DNA of 49,776 nt from an uncultured Olsenella sp. (lineage in GTDB: Bacteria; Actinomycetota; Coriobacteriia; Coriobacteriales; Atopobiaceae), in assembly GCA_949291295.1 (NCBI GenBank), contig CASEVE010000014.1:1-49776 (forward strand), read 5' to 3'. A program made the translations under genes and the position numbers. Positions 16,238-24,804 of the stretch are shown in pieces. Each line of letters begins with the position of its first letter. Position 1 is the stretch's first letter. The notes below the pieces were generated by a model that had not been told where the DNA came from, ran no database searches, and was given only the letters and a program-made list of their open reading frames with translations.

Positions 16238-18256
16238 TCACTTTTCGCCGTAGGGCACCACTTTGCGAAGCTCGTCAATGGCACTGACGCCCAGGAGCTT
16301 GCACGCACGGGAGCGGTACGACCGTACGGTCCCCGGAGCAAGATGGAGCTTGGCGCCAATCTCAGAGCACGAGTGTCCCGCAAGGGACAACATGACGACC
16401 TTCACCTGCATGTGCGACAGCCCTTTTGCGGAAAACCAGTCTTGGAGCTCTTTGTCCTTGCTCTCCTGTTGGGCGTAGCTTCTATATCTTGTCTCACTCA
16501 TAAGAACAAGGACGGCGAGCAGAAGAGAGAAGATGCGGCAAACCCAGGTGCAAAGCTCATAAAAAATGTAAAGCATGTCAAGCGATGTGAGCTTTAGGTC
16601 GGCGTTGATGAGGAGAAAGCCCGCTCCAAACAAAGCGATGCACTGTGGAACCCTAAGAACCAGAGCATCCACTCCCCCGCAGGCAAGCGCCCGCACCCTC
16701 TCCGCTATGCCGCAGGGCGAAGGTGCAGGCGCAAAAAACTCTCCCGCCCCAAAGACGAGGGCGGCAAGACCAAGAGCCGACCACAGACGAAGCACCAGGA
16801 GCTCTAGCACCACCGACGGGTTGAACTCACTCGGAATCGGAAGGAGCCACGCGCTCCCCAGCATCGCACCGGCGCCCAGAGAGGACACCCCAAGAACAAA
16901 ACGGCGAACTCTCCCGTCTCGACCTCCCTCTCCAGTGAACGCACGGACTCGATCAGGCCCTTCTCGATAAACACGACACCACAGCGACAGACCAACCGAC
17001 ATGAGCACAAGCCCTGCCAAGAAAGGGGCGAGTCTTTCAAAACTGAGGCCGTAGGGAGGCTCGCTCAAGGAAACGTAACCCGGGGGCGCCGCTACCATGA
17101 GCAGCAGCATAAGAATGACAACAACGGCTCTCCAGCGAGGGCGCCGATCGTTTGACGCGTCTGTGCAAGGGCAACTCTCAACGGTCAACGCCTCATCCGC
17201 GCCCGCGCATGACGCAAGCCGCTCCTTGAGCTCCCCGAGGCCCGAGACGCAGAGCTTTGCATATCCGCGCTTCCGGTGCGTTGCCACCGTAGACTCTGAG
17301 ATGCCACACTTTGCGGCAATTTGCTCGCCTGTCAGCCCGGAGAGCGTCTCCTCAAGAACAGCGCGCTCACGCTCCGACAAAAGCTCGAAGCCGGGCAGGA
17401 AAGAGAGCTTGACAGATTCCAAATCTGCACTCGAAGCCCTGGCACCCTTGTCGGCACGTGCGCCATGAGCGCGGCCCAGCTCGATGACTCTTGTTAAGAC
17501 CAGCACCAAAAGAACGTAAGCAACCAGCAGCAGAAGGCAGAGCGTGGGATGTGCGCCCATATAGTCGAAGGGAAGACGGCGAACAACCTCTGCCCAGGCA
17601 CGAAAGGCGGCGGTGCCACAAAGCAGAGCGGAGACCTCCTCGGCCCCAAACCCGGTGCGACTGAGCCTAAACATGCCCAGCGTCGCGACCATCCCCAAAG
17701 AGGCGCCAATCAGAACAGAGGGAGCGTCAAAGGTATCAAAACCAGTGGCAAAGAGCACAACGGAGAAGCTATCTCCCGAGAAGAGAACGTTTGCCACCAA
17801 GATAATGAACGGAAGAAGAGCGCTTGAGAAAAACAGCATAGGAACGCGTCTAATCGATGCCTCCCCCTCTTTGGGAGAAAGGCCAAGCGAAAGCAGCGAC
17901 CAACAGGTGACAGCGAGAATCTCACTGGGAAGCCTAGCCAGGAAGGCAGTTGTTCGAAGCTCTAAGGGCAGCCCCACAGATGTCACGTAACAGCAGTCCA
18001 CAATCCTCGTGGCCACATAGGACGCCAACGCTGCGGTACCCACGCACTGAAGCGTCCTTATCGCTTTTCTATTGGCAAGCACGCCGGACGCATTGCCGGT
18101 CACAATGTCCAAGATGATCACCGCGGCAAGCGGGAGCGCAAGCGAGAGCACATCGGAAGGTCCCGGTACCACAGGACCGATCCATTCGTACATGAAGCCC
18201 GGGGCGACCATGAGGCAGGCCGTCCAGAGGAGCCAAATCAAGCGCGAAGAGCCCAT
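16238..18256 (-). CDS. LuxR-type membrane regulator with two HTH domains (internal duplication)
   Basis: A protein of about 670 residues with the order membrane region, LuxR HTH, second membrane region, second LuxR HTH. The first HTH (around LLSERERAVLEETLSG ... GISESTVATHRKRGYAKL) lies near residue 310; the second (HMQVKVVMLSLAGHS ... LHLAPGTVRSYRSRACKLLG) is at the C terminus. Each half matches a complete single-copy regulator of the Coriobacteriia type, seven or so helices followed by one HTH, so this looks like two fused in tandem. The ATG at 18256 was preferred because GGCGGGGTGG precedes it; the frame stays open to a GTG at 18295. It probably senses an envelope signal and controls the adjacent operon. 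Confidence 0.85.
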   Translation of the reverse strand: MGSSRLIWLLWTACLMVAPGFMYEWIGPVVPGPSDVLSLALPLAAVIILDIVTGNASGVLANRKAIRTLQCVGTAALASYVATRIVDCCYVTSVGLPLELRTTAFLARLPSEILAVTCWSLLSLGLSPKEGEASIRRVPMLFFSSALLPFIILVANVLFSGDSFSVVLFATGFDTFDAPSVLIGASLGMVATLGMFRLSRTGFGAEEVSALLCGTAAFRAWAEVVRRLPFDYMGAHPTLCLLLLVAYVLLVLVLTRVIELGRAHGARADKGARASSADLESVKLSFLPGFELLSERERAVLEETLSGLTGEQIAAKCGISESTVATHRKRGYAKLCVSGLGELKERLASCAGADEALTVESCPCTDASNDRRPRWRAVVVILMLLLMVAAPPGYVSLSEPPYGLSFERLAPFLAGLVLMSVGLSLWCRVYREGPDRVRAFTGEGGRDGRVRRFVLGVSSLGAGAMLGSAWLLPIPSEFNPSVVLELLVLRLWSALGLAALVFGAGEFFAPAPSPCGIAERVRALACGGVDALVLRVPQCIALFGAGFLLINADLKLTSLDMLYIFYELCTWVCRIFSLLLAVLVLMSETRYRSYAQQESKDKELQDWFSAKGLSHMQVKVVMLSLAGHSCSEIGAKLHLAPGTVRSYRSRACKLLGVSAIDELRKVVPYGEK

Positions 18257-18361
18257 GTGCCACCCCGCCATGACGTCACGTAGATATATCGTCACATTCT
18301 ACGTTACACCGAGGCGCACCCAACGCTGGGCGGTGTCGACGGGGACGAGAGGTCAGGCTCC

Positions 18362-19753
18362 CTACTGCTTGGGAAACGTCACCGTGACGGTGGTGCCCTC
18401 GCCCACCCTGCTCTCAAGGCGAATCTCCGCGCCGTGGTAGGTGGCTGCGTGCTTGACGATGGCAAGGCCCAGCCCCGTGCCGCCCATGTCGCGGCTGCGG
18501 CCCTTGTCCACGCGATAGAAGCGCTCGAAGACCTTGCCCTGAGCCTCCTCCGGGATGCCGATGCCCGTATCGCTCACTCGCAGGCACGGGTGCAGACCCT
18601 GGGGAATAACCCACACAAAGACCTTGCCACCGGGCTTGTTGTAGCGGATGGCGTTTTCGATGAGGTTGCTCACGAGCTCGTCGAGCAGGCGCGCGTTGCC
18701 CATGATGGGTGTAGAGACGCCCGAGAGGGAAATGGTCACGTCGTATTTGCGCTTTGCTCGCGAGCGCAGGCGCTCGACGGCGTCTGTCGCCACGGACATG
18801 AGGTCGACGCGCTCCGCCGCACCAAAGACCTCACGGTCTCCCGAGCGTTCGGACTCGTCGAGACGCGAGAGCGTGAGGATATCGCTCACCAGAAGGGAGA
18901 GGCGGTGGGCGTCCTTGTAGATGCGCCCGGCAAAGTTCTGCACGTCCTCGGGCTGGGCGATTCCGTCGCGGATGAGCTCGGCCGCGCCCTGGATCGAGGC
19001 GATGGGCGTCTTGAGCTCATGGGTCACGTTGGCGGTGAAGTCGCGGCGCATGTCGGCGGCATCCTGGATGGCGTTCATGCGCTGGACGAGCTCTTTGTGC
19101 TGCTCGTTGAGGCGCGTGACGAGGGGGTCAAGCTCCTCGTAAGGCGCCACCTCGTCTCCGGAAGCCGGGTCAATGGCCAGGATGGGCCGCACAAAACGCA
19201 TGGAGAGCCTCCGCGAGACAGCCCAGCTCACGCCCACCACCACAAGGGCAAGGCCGGCGAGAAGCACAAAGTCCTGCATGAGGAAGGTCACCACGCTCGC
19301 GCGGTCTACGGAGAGGCGCACGACCTCACCGTCTGCCAGTCGCACGGCCTCGTAGAGGCTCACGTAGCCCGCCGTCTCGCTCGGGCGGTCCGACGAGCCC
19401 GAGCCCGTAGCCAGGGCGTCGGCCACCTCGGGGCGGTCCGCGTGGTTTTCCATCTCTGAGGCGTCTGCCAGGCCGTCGTAGGTAACGGTGCCGTCAGCGG
19501 ATATGAGTGTGACGCGTGTGTCGTCAAACTCAAGAAGGCCCAAGATTTTGGCGTCATCATTAGTGAGGTCCAGAAGGGAGGCCACGGTGCGGCACTCCCC
19601 CGCGAGCTGCTCGCGTTCATCCTCGAGAAACGCGTTCTGATAGAGAAGCGACGCGGCGGCCGTCACCACCACGGCAACGACCGCACACGCCACGACAAGC
19701 GCGAGAAAGACGCGCCTTGAGAGTGAACCCTGTGCCCCCGGCTCCCTGACCAA
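18362..19753 (-). CDS. phoR: Phosphate-regulon sensor histidine kinase PhoR
   Basis: A 463-residue membrane sensor. It has helix 1 near residues 15-37, an extracytoplasmic domain of about 120 residues, helix 2 near 160-180, then HisKA with phosphoacceptor His245 in NVTHELKTPIASIQ, and a HATPase domain with N box (ELVSNLIENAIRYN), DTGIGIP and GGTGLGLAIVK. It should phosphorylate PhoB when phosphate is low and sense through the PstSCAB-PhoU complex. The start is a TTG at 19753, supported by GGGAGGG six bases upstream; no ATG fits. A perfect 37-bp inverted repeat lies between phoB and this gene, so phoR output may be damped or uncoupled from phoB. Confidence 0.93.
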   Translation of the reverse strand: MVREPGAQGSLSRRVFLALVVACAVVAVVVTAAASLLYQNAFLEDEREQLAGECRTVASLLDLTNDDAKILGLLEFDDTRVTLISADGTVTYDGLADASEMENHADRPEVADALATGSGSSDRPSETAGYVSLYEAVRLADGEVVRLSVDRASVVTFLMQDFVLLAGLALVVVGVSWAVSRRLSMRFVRPILAIDPASGDEVAPYEELDPLVTRLNEQHKELVQRMNAIQDAADMRRDFTANVTHELKTPIASIQGAAELIRDGIAQPEDVQNFAGRIYKDAHRLSLLVSDILTLSRLDESERSGDREVFGAAERVDLMSVATDAVERLRSRAKRKYDVTISLSGVSTPIMGNARLLDELVSNLIENAIRYNKPGGKVFVWVIPQGLHPCLRVSDTGIGIPEEAQGKVFERFYRVDKGRSRDMGGTGLGLAIVKHAATYHGAEIRLESRVGEGTTVTVTFPKQ

Positions 19754-19767
19754 CTAACCCTCCCAAC

Positions 19768-19855
19768 AAAACCTGACAAAGGTGACAGGGCATTTTGTCA
19801 GGTTTTACGAACCTGGCAAACCTGACAAAATGCCCTGTCACCTTTGTCAGGTTTT
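19768..19855. repeat. Perfect 37-bp inverted repeat between phoB and phoR, TGACAAAGGTGACAGGG family
   Basis: Bases 19768-19804 and 19819-19855 are exact reverse complements with a 14-base loop. On the phoB-phoR transcript this is a hairpin six bases past the phoB stop, ending only 14 bases before the phoR TTG start and next to its ribosome site. It shares TGACAAAGGTGACAGGG and TTTGTCA with the element at 1842-1948. A strand ending in TTTT could act as a leaky terminator or an mRNA-processing block. Confidence 0.93.
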
Positions 19856-19861
19856 GCCGTG

Positions 19862-20542
19862 TTAGCCGCGGACGCGGTAGCCGACGCCGCGGACGGTCTC
19901 GATGAGGTCCGAAGACTCCCCGAGCTTGGCACGAATCTGCTGGACGTGTACGTCCACCGTACGCGAGCCGCCGTCAAAGTCCCAGCCCCAGACGCGCTGG
20001 AGCAGCGTCTCGCGCGAAAAGACCACACCCGGCGAGCGCATAAGAAACTCGAGCAGGTCAAACTCGCGCATCGTGAGCTGGACTTCGTGCCCGTCAACCG
20101 TGACCTCACGGCGATCGGGCCAAAGCGTCACATCACCGGAAACGAGCGCCGCGGGCTCCTCGCTCACCTGCTGGGCACGCCCGGCACGGCGCAGCAGGGC
20201 GCGCGTGCGGCTCACCATCTCCATCATGCCAAACGGCTTAGAGAGGTAGTCGTCCGCGCCGGAGTCGAGCGCCTTCACGGTGTCAAGCTCGGTATCTTTG
20301 GCCGTAAGCATCATGACGGGCAAGCTGGAAAGCCCTGGGGTCCTCCTCAGGCGCGCAAGGATCTCCAGACCGTCCGTGTCGGGCAGCATGATGTCGAGAA
20401 GGACGGCGTCGGGCGTGCGCTCGGCGCAGGCGCGACGAAACTCGGCGTCGTTGGCGCAGCCGCGGGCCTCGATGCCGCCCTGCCCCAGCGCGTAGACCGT
20501 GAGTTCCCTGATGTTCTTGTCGTCCTCGACGTAGTAGACCAC
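19862..20542 (-). CDS. phoB: Phosphate-regulon response regulator PhoB (OmpR/PhoB family)
   Basis: A 226-residue two-domain regulator. The receiver domain has the acidic pair VEDD, phosphoacceptor Asp50 in LLDIMLPD, the LTAK threonine region and the KPF lysine. The C-terminal winged helix ends VDVHVQQIRAKLGE ... VRGVGYRVRG, the standard OmpR family ending. The GTG at 20542 is chosen because AAGGAGG lies eight bases upstream; the frame extends further, but without homology. Context with pst-phoU-phoR identifies it as the phosphate regulator. It likely binds the 11-bp-spaced TTACAA repeats upstream of pstS. Confidence 0.95.
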   Translation of the reverse strand: MVYYVEDDKNIRELTVYALGQGGIEARGCANDAEFRRACAERTPDAVLLDIMLPDTDGLEILARLRRTPGLSSLPVMMLTAKDTELDTVKALDSGADDYLSKPFGMMEMVSRTRALLRRAGRAQQVSEEPAALVSGDVTLWPDRREVTVDGHEVQLTMREFDLLEFLMRSPGVVFSRETLLQRVWGWDFDGGSRTVDVHVQQIRAKLGESSDLIETVRGVGYRVRG

Positions 20543-20585
20543 GCTGCTAGCCTCCTTTTTCACGTCCTGGTCCAATCCTACACCA

Positions 20586-21281
20586 CTACTCGGCGGAGCT
20601 GGCCTGCCTCTGGCTCTCCTTCTCGGCAACGGTGTGCTCGCCGGTCACACGGAAGACCGCCCACGCGGCGATGCGCTTGGCGAGGTCTCCCATGCGCTCG
20701 AAGTACTTGGCAACCATGAGCAGCTCGGGCAGATACTGCGCGGAGGACTTGCCGTCGCGAATGAGGCCCACGAGCTTCTCCTCGGACTCTGCGTAGAGGT
20801 CGTTCACGGCAGTGTCGGCCTCCATGACCTGCTGGGCCTTCTCAACGTCGGAGGTGCAGAAAGCGTCGACGGCCTTCTCTACCATGTTGGCTGCATAGGC
20901 AGAGAGCGTCGTGAACTCCTTCTCGAGCTTCTTGGCCGCCTTGGCAGGAATCTCCTCGGCAAGAAAGACCGCGTCGCGCGTCATGGAGTCAATGTGGGAA
21001 AGGTCGCTCACCATGCGGAACGATCCGGTAACAAAGCGCAGGTCAACTCCGATGAGCGGCTGCTGAAGCAGCATGATGTCAAGACAGGTGTTCTCAATCG
21101 CGGAGCGCAGGCGGTCCTCCGCCTTACGGCCCTCCATGACACCCTCGGCGGCCCCATGGTCGCCCGTCACGGCCAGACCGGCGGCACGAACGTCCGCCAC
21201 GGTCTTCTCGCAAAAGCGGCGGATAAGGACCTCGACCTCGTTGAGCTGATCGGTGAACTTGGTGCGGGTGCTGATGACCAT
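20586..21281 (-). CDS. phoU: Phosphate transport regulator PhoU
   Basis: PhoU is a cytoplasmic helical protein that couples the Pst transporter state to PhoR and restrains phosphate uptake. The 231-residue protein has the two three-helix repeats of the family, with the metal-binding-type motifs: D-S-M-T-R-D near residue 105 and ERMGDLAKRI near the C terminus. Its ATG overlaps the pstB stop (TAATG), and a GGGAGG site lies inside pstB. The 43-base gap to phoB indicates cotranscription. Confidence 0.95.
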   Translation of the reverse strand: MVISTRTKFTDQLNEVEVLIRRFCEKTVADVRAAGLAVTGDHGAAEGVMEGRKAEDRLRSAIENTCLDIMLLQQPLIGVDLRFVTGSFRMVSDLSHIDSMTRDAVFLAEEIPAKAAKKLEKEFTTLSAYAANMVEKAVDAFCTSDVEKAQQVMEADTAVNDLYAESEEKLVGLIRDGKSSAQYLPELLMVAKYFERMGDLAKRIAAWAVFRVTGEHTVAEKESQRQASSAE

Positions 21282-22075
21282 TAGCTGAACCTCCCTGAGA
21301 GATACTCTTGCGTGCGCTGCTTCCTGGGGTTGGCAAAGAGGTCGCGCGTGGGGCCCTCCTCGATGAGCTCGCCCAGGTAGAAGAAGGCGGTCTTGTCCGC
21401 CACGCGTGCGGCCTGCTGCATGTTGTGGGTGACGACGACCACGGTGTGGTCGGTGGCAAGCTCGCTCATGAGCTGCTCGACCATGCTCGTGGAGATGGGG
21501 TCAAGCGCCGAGGTGGGCTCGTCCATGAGCAGGATGTCCGGGTCGGTGGCGAGGGCACGTGCGATGCAGAGGCGCTGCTGCTGGCCGCCGGAGAGGCCAA
21601 GCCCGCTCTTGTTGAGGTCGTCCTTGACCTCATCCCAGAGGGCGGCGCGGGTGAGGCAGCGCTCACAGATCTCGTCGCCCTCCGCCTTGGAGATGCGGCG
21701 CTGGCGCTTGGGACCGTAGAGGATGTTCTCGCGGATGCTCATCGGGAACGGGTTGGGGTGCTGGAAGACCATGCCCACGTAGACGCGCAGGGCGTTGGAG
21801 TCCATCTGGAAGATGTCCTTGTCGCCAAAGGCAATCGTGCCCTCGGTCTTTACGGACTCCACGAAGTCGCACATGCGGTTGAAGGTGCGCAGCAGCGTGG
21901 ACTTGCCGCAGCCGGAGGGGCCAATGAAGGCCGTGGCGCGGTTCCGGGGAATCTCAAGGTTAACGCCCTTGAGGGCCTGGAAGTCCCCGTACCAGAGGTT
22001 GAAGTCGCGCACGGTGATGGCCGTCTCCGCGTCCGCGATGCCGCGATGGGCGTTTTGGGTGTTATCTGTGTCCAT
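21281..22075 (-). CDS. pstB: Phosphate ABC transporter ATP-binding protein PstB (second copy)
   Basis: The ATPase subunit of high-affinity phosphate import. Walker A GPSGCGKST, Q-loop FQHPNPFPMS, signature LSGGQQQRL, Walker B LLMDEPTSALD and H-loop VTHNMQQA are all intact over about 264 residues. Start ATG at 22075 has a GGGAGGC site. It lies directly after another pstB with clear similarity. Tandem pstB pairs are known in Gram-positive phosphate operons, and both copies look functional. Confidence 0.96.
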   Translation of the reverse strand: MDTDNTQNAHRGIADAETAITVRDFNLWYGDFQALKGVNLEIPRNRATAFIGPSGCGKSTLLRTFNRMCDFVESVKTEGTIAFGDKDIFQMDSNALRVYVGMVFQHPNPFPMSIRENILYGPKRQRRISKAEGDEICERCLTRAALWDEVKDDLNKSGLGLSGGQQQRLCIARALATDPDILLMDEPTSALDPISTSMVEQLMSELATDHTVVVVTHNMQQAARVADKTAFFYLGELIEEGPTRDLFANPRKQRTQEYLSGRFS

Positions 22076-22086
22076 AATGCCTCCCA

Positions 22087-22896
22087 TCAGCCAAAGCGGC
22101 CCGTAAGATAGTCGACCAGGCGCTGGTCGTGCGGATCGGAGAAGATCTGCTGCGTGGTGCCCGTCTCTACCATGTCGCCCACATAGAAGAAGGCGGTGCG
22201 GTCGGAGACGCGCGTGGCCTGCTCCATGTTGTGCGTGACGATGATCTCGCAGATGCCCGTGGAGGCAATGTCGCGGATGGTCTCCTCGATGGCAAAGGTG
22301 GAGATGGGATCGAGCGCGGAGCAGGGCTCGTCGAAGAGGACCACGTCCGGCTTCATGGCAAGCGTTCGCGCGATGCAGAGGCGCTGTTGCTGGCCGCCGG
22401 AAAGGGCGTGCGCGGACTGGCGCAGCTTGTCCTTGACCTCGTCCCAGAGCGCCGCCTGCCTAAGCGACGTCTCCACGAGCTCGTCTTCCTCCTCGCGCGT
22501 CTTCACGCGGCCGTGCTTCTTGGGCGCAAAGAGGATGTTCTCGCGGATGGACTTCCTGAAGGGCGTGGGCTGCTGAAAGACCATGCCAATGGACTTGCGC
22601 AGCTCAAAGAGGTTCTCCTTGGGCGTGTTGATGTTGCGCCCGTGATAGAAGATCTCACCGCCGATGGAGCACTTGGGAATCTCTCGGTTCATGAGGTTGA
22701 GGCAGCGCAGGAACGTGGACTTGCCGCAGCCGGAAGGGCCAATGAGTGCGGTGACCTGGCCCTTCTCAAAGGTGAGCGAGGTCTTGTGCAGGGCCTCGTG
22801 CGTGAGGTCGTAGGTGACGGTGACGTCACGCGTGGTGAGCAGCGAGCCGCTCTTCTCGCCGGCGACACTGCCGGCCGTGTTGGTGATGTCTGTCAT
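22087..22896 (-). CDS. pstB: Phosphate ABC transporter ATP-binding protein PstB (first copy)
   Basis: A 269-residue PstB with Walker A GPSGCGKST, Q-loop FQQPTPFRKS, signature LSGGQQQRL, Walker B VLFDEPCSALD and H-loop VTHNMEQA. Its ATG overlaps the pstA stop in an ATGA junction (22893-22896). The longer open frame upstream of this ATG runs antisense through pstA and was rejected. It is about as long as the second PstB but has a distinct N-terminal segment (AGSVAGEKSGSLL) and replaces Ala by Cys in the PCSALD box. Confidence 0.96.
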   Translation of the reverse strand: MTDITNTAGSVAGEKSGSLLTTRDVTVTYDLTHEALHKTSLTFEKGQVTALIGPSGCGKSTFLRCLNLMNREIPKCSIGGEIFYHGRNINTPKENLFELRKSIGMVFQQPTPFRKSIRENILFAPKKHGRVKTREEEDELVETSLRQAALWDEVKDKLRQSAHALSGGQQQRLCIARTLAMKPDVVLFDEPCSALDPISTFAIEETIRDIASTGICEIIVTHNMEQATRVSDRTAFFYVGDMVETGTTQQIFSDPHDQRLVDYLTGRFG

Positions 22897-23837
22897 TCTG
22901 CGGTCAGCCTCCTCGAGAGGAGCTTGCCGAGCAGGCGGGCAAGCAGGTTGAACAGGAGCACGCAGACGAGAAGGACGGTCGCGGTGCCCCAGACGATCTC
23001 CGTGGAGCCGGCGGTGGGCTCGGAGGTGAGTCGCCAGATGTAGACGGCGAGCGAGCAGGCCGGACGGAAGATGTTGAAGGGGTTGGTGGGGCTCAGGAAG
23101 TTCACAGAGGCAAAGTTGAGGCGCGCGGGCGCGGAGCCGGCGGTGAAGATGAGCGCGGCGGCCTCGCCGAAGACGCGGCCGGCGGAGAGCACGATACCGG
23201 TCACGATGGCGGGCATGGCGGCGGGAAGCAGCACGTTGATCGTGGTCTCCCAGCGCGTGAGGCCCATGGCGAGCGCGGCGTCGCGCTGGCTGCGCGGCAC
23301 GTCCTCGAGCGCCTGCTGGATGGTGCGAACCAGGATGGGGATGTTGAACATCGTGAGCGCGCACGCACCGGCGAGGATGGAGATGCCCCAACCGAGCGTC
23401 ACAACAAAGAAGAGCGAGCCGAACATGCCAACCACGATGGAAGGCAGGCTGGAGAGGGTCTCGATGGCCGTCTTGGCCGCCGAGGTGACCCAGTTGTCCG
23501 GCGCATACTCAACGAGGAAGATGGCCGCACCCAGCGAGATGGGCACCGAGATGATAAGCGTCACGATCAGCATGTAGAAGGAGTCCCACAGCTGGTAGAT
23601 GATGCCGGGAACAACCTCGTCGTTGTAGGGGTTGGTGAGGAAGCCCGGCGTGAGCGCGCGGCCGGCTCCGCGAATGAGAATGTAGGCGATGATGGCCACG
23701 ACGAGCAGCATGACCAGGCCCACGATGACGGTGAGGACACCCGTGGCGACCTTGTCCTGGGAGTTGATGCGCTTGACGTGCGCGTCCAGAGAGAGCGCGC
23801 GGGAGCCCTGGGAGGTGAGGTCCTTATCGCTAGCCAT
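22893..23837 (-). CDS. pstA: Phosphate ABC transporter permease PstA
   Basis: PstA and PstC form the membrane channel of the phosphate importer. The 314-residue protein has about six helices and the EAA-type cytoplasmic loop contacted by PstB (AALAMGLTRWETTINVLLPAA). The FGEAAALIFTAG segment near the C terminus is typical of PstA. The ATG at 23837 overlaps the pstC stop by eight bases and has an AGGGGGC site inside pstC. Stop and pstB start are ATGA-coupled. Confidence 0.96.
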   Translation of the reverse strand: MASDKDLTSQGSRALSLDAHVKRINSQDKVATGVLTVIVGLVMLLVVAIIAYILIRGAGRALTPGFLTNPYNDEVVPGIIYQLWDSFYMLIVTLIISVPISLGAAIFLVEYAPDNWVTSAAKTAIETLSSLPSIVVGMFGSLFFVVTLGWGISILAGACALTMFNIPILVRTIQQALEDVPRSQRDAALAMGLTRWETTINVLLPAAMPAIVTGIVLSAGRVFGEAAALIFTAGSAPARLNFASVNFLSPTNPFNIFRPACSLAVYIWRLTSEPTAGSTEIVWGTATVLLVCVLLFNLLARLLGKLLSRRLTAE

Positions 23838-24729
23838 TGGCCTTTGCCCCCTTCCTGCCAATGAGGTGGATGATCAGGATGAAGACGAGCGACATGGCCA
23901 GAAGGATGAGGCCGAGCGACCAGAGCGCGTGGTAGTATACCGAGCCCGAGACCGCGTTGGAGAGGCCGGCCGTGAGGGCCGCCGTGAGCGTGGAAGCGGG
24001 GTCGAGAAGGCCCATGGGCATCGAGCGCTCCACGCCGCCGATGACCATCTGAACCGCAAGGGTCTCGCCGAAGGCACGGGTCATGCCCAGGATGACGGCC
24101 GTCATGAGCGAGGGCATGGCGCTCTTGAGCACCACGTGCCAGACCGTCTGCCAGCGCGTGCAGCCCAGGGCATAGGAGCCCTCGCGATACTGGTTGGGCA
24201 CGGCGCGCAGCGCGTCCATGGAGAGCGTGGTGATCGTCGGCAGAATCATGATGGCGAGCACGATCGAGCCGGAGAGGATGCCCGCACCGGTGGGGGCGGC
24301 TTCGCCGAAGACGGCCTTCACGAGCGAGTTGACCACGTAGAGGCCCAGCACGCCGTAGACAACGGACGGGATGCCCACGAGCAGCTCGATGAAGGGCTGG
24401 AAGACGCGACGACCAAACGACGGGGCAACCTCGACGACGAAGATCGCGGAGCCGATGGCGATGGGCAGGGCAAAGAGGGTCGAGAGCAGCGTGACGGCAA
24501 AGGAGCCCACGATCATGGGCAGCGCCCCGTAGCGCTCCTGCTCGGGGATCCAGTTCTGGCCGAGGAAGAAGTCGATCGGGTTGAGGCCGTCAACGAAGAA
24601 CGTGGTGAGGCCCTGCTGGGCAACCATGAAGATGAGCGTGACGACGACAAGCGCAACAAGTGCGACGCAGAAGCCTGTGATTCCCAGGCCGATGTTCTCG
24701 AGCCTCCGCTTGGGCATGAGGTTTGCCAT
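23830..24729 (-). CDS. pstC: Phosphate ABC transporter permease PstC
   Basis: The 299-residue partner permease, with about six helices and the EAA-type loop as GSYALGCTRWQTVWHVVLKSA, followed by the MTRAFGETLAVQMVIGG segment seen in PstC. The start at 24729 is 75 bases after the pstS stop. A stable hairpin lies in that gap, which is the common arrangement by which the binding protein PstS is made in excess over the membrane parts. Confidence 0.96.
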   Translation of the reverse strand: MANLMPKRRLENIGLGITGFCVALVALVVVTLIFMVAQQGLTTFFVDGLNPIDFFLGQNWIPEQERYGALPMIVGSFAVTLLSTLFALPIAIGSAIFVVEVAPSFGRRVFQPFIELLVGIPSVVYGVLGLYVVNSLVKAVFGEAAPTGAGILSGSIVLAIMILPTITTLSMDALRAVPNQYREGSYALGCTRWQTVWHVVLKSAMPSLMTAVILGMTRAFGETLAVQMVIGGVERSMPMGLLDPASTLTAALTAGLSNAVSGSVYYHALWSLGLILLAMSLVFILIIHLIGRKGAKANG

Positions 24730-24756
24730 ATGGAGGAGCCTTTCTCGTCAAGGAAA

Positions 24757-24785
24757 CGGCGGCGTCCCGTGTGGGGACGCCGCCG
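24757..24785 (-). terminator. Hairpin between pstS and pstC
   Basis: A stem of about 12 bp (CGGCGGCGTCCC pairing with GGGGACGCCGCCG) with a very short loop and no T tract. It should act as an attenuator or 3' stabiliser that lets pstS mRNA outnumber the distal pst genes. Confidence 0.75.
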
Positions 24786-24804
24786 CGGGGAGGGCAGAGA
24801 AGCG

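Noticed and set aside
16238..18256. Two separate LuxR genes
   Set aside because: The frame is continuous through both halves, with no internal start behind a good ribosome site at the junction, so a single fused gene is the simpler reading.
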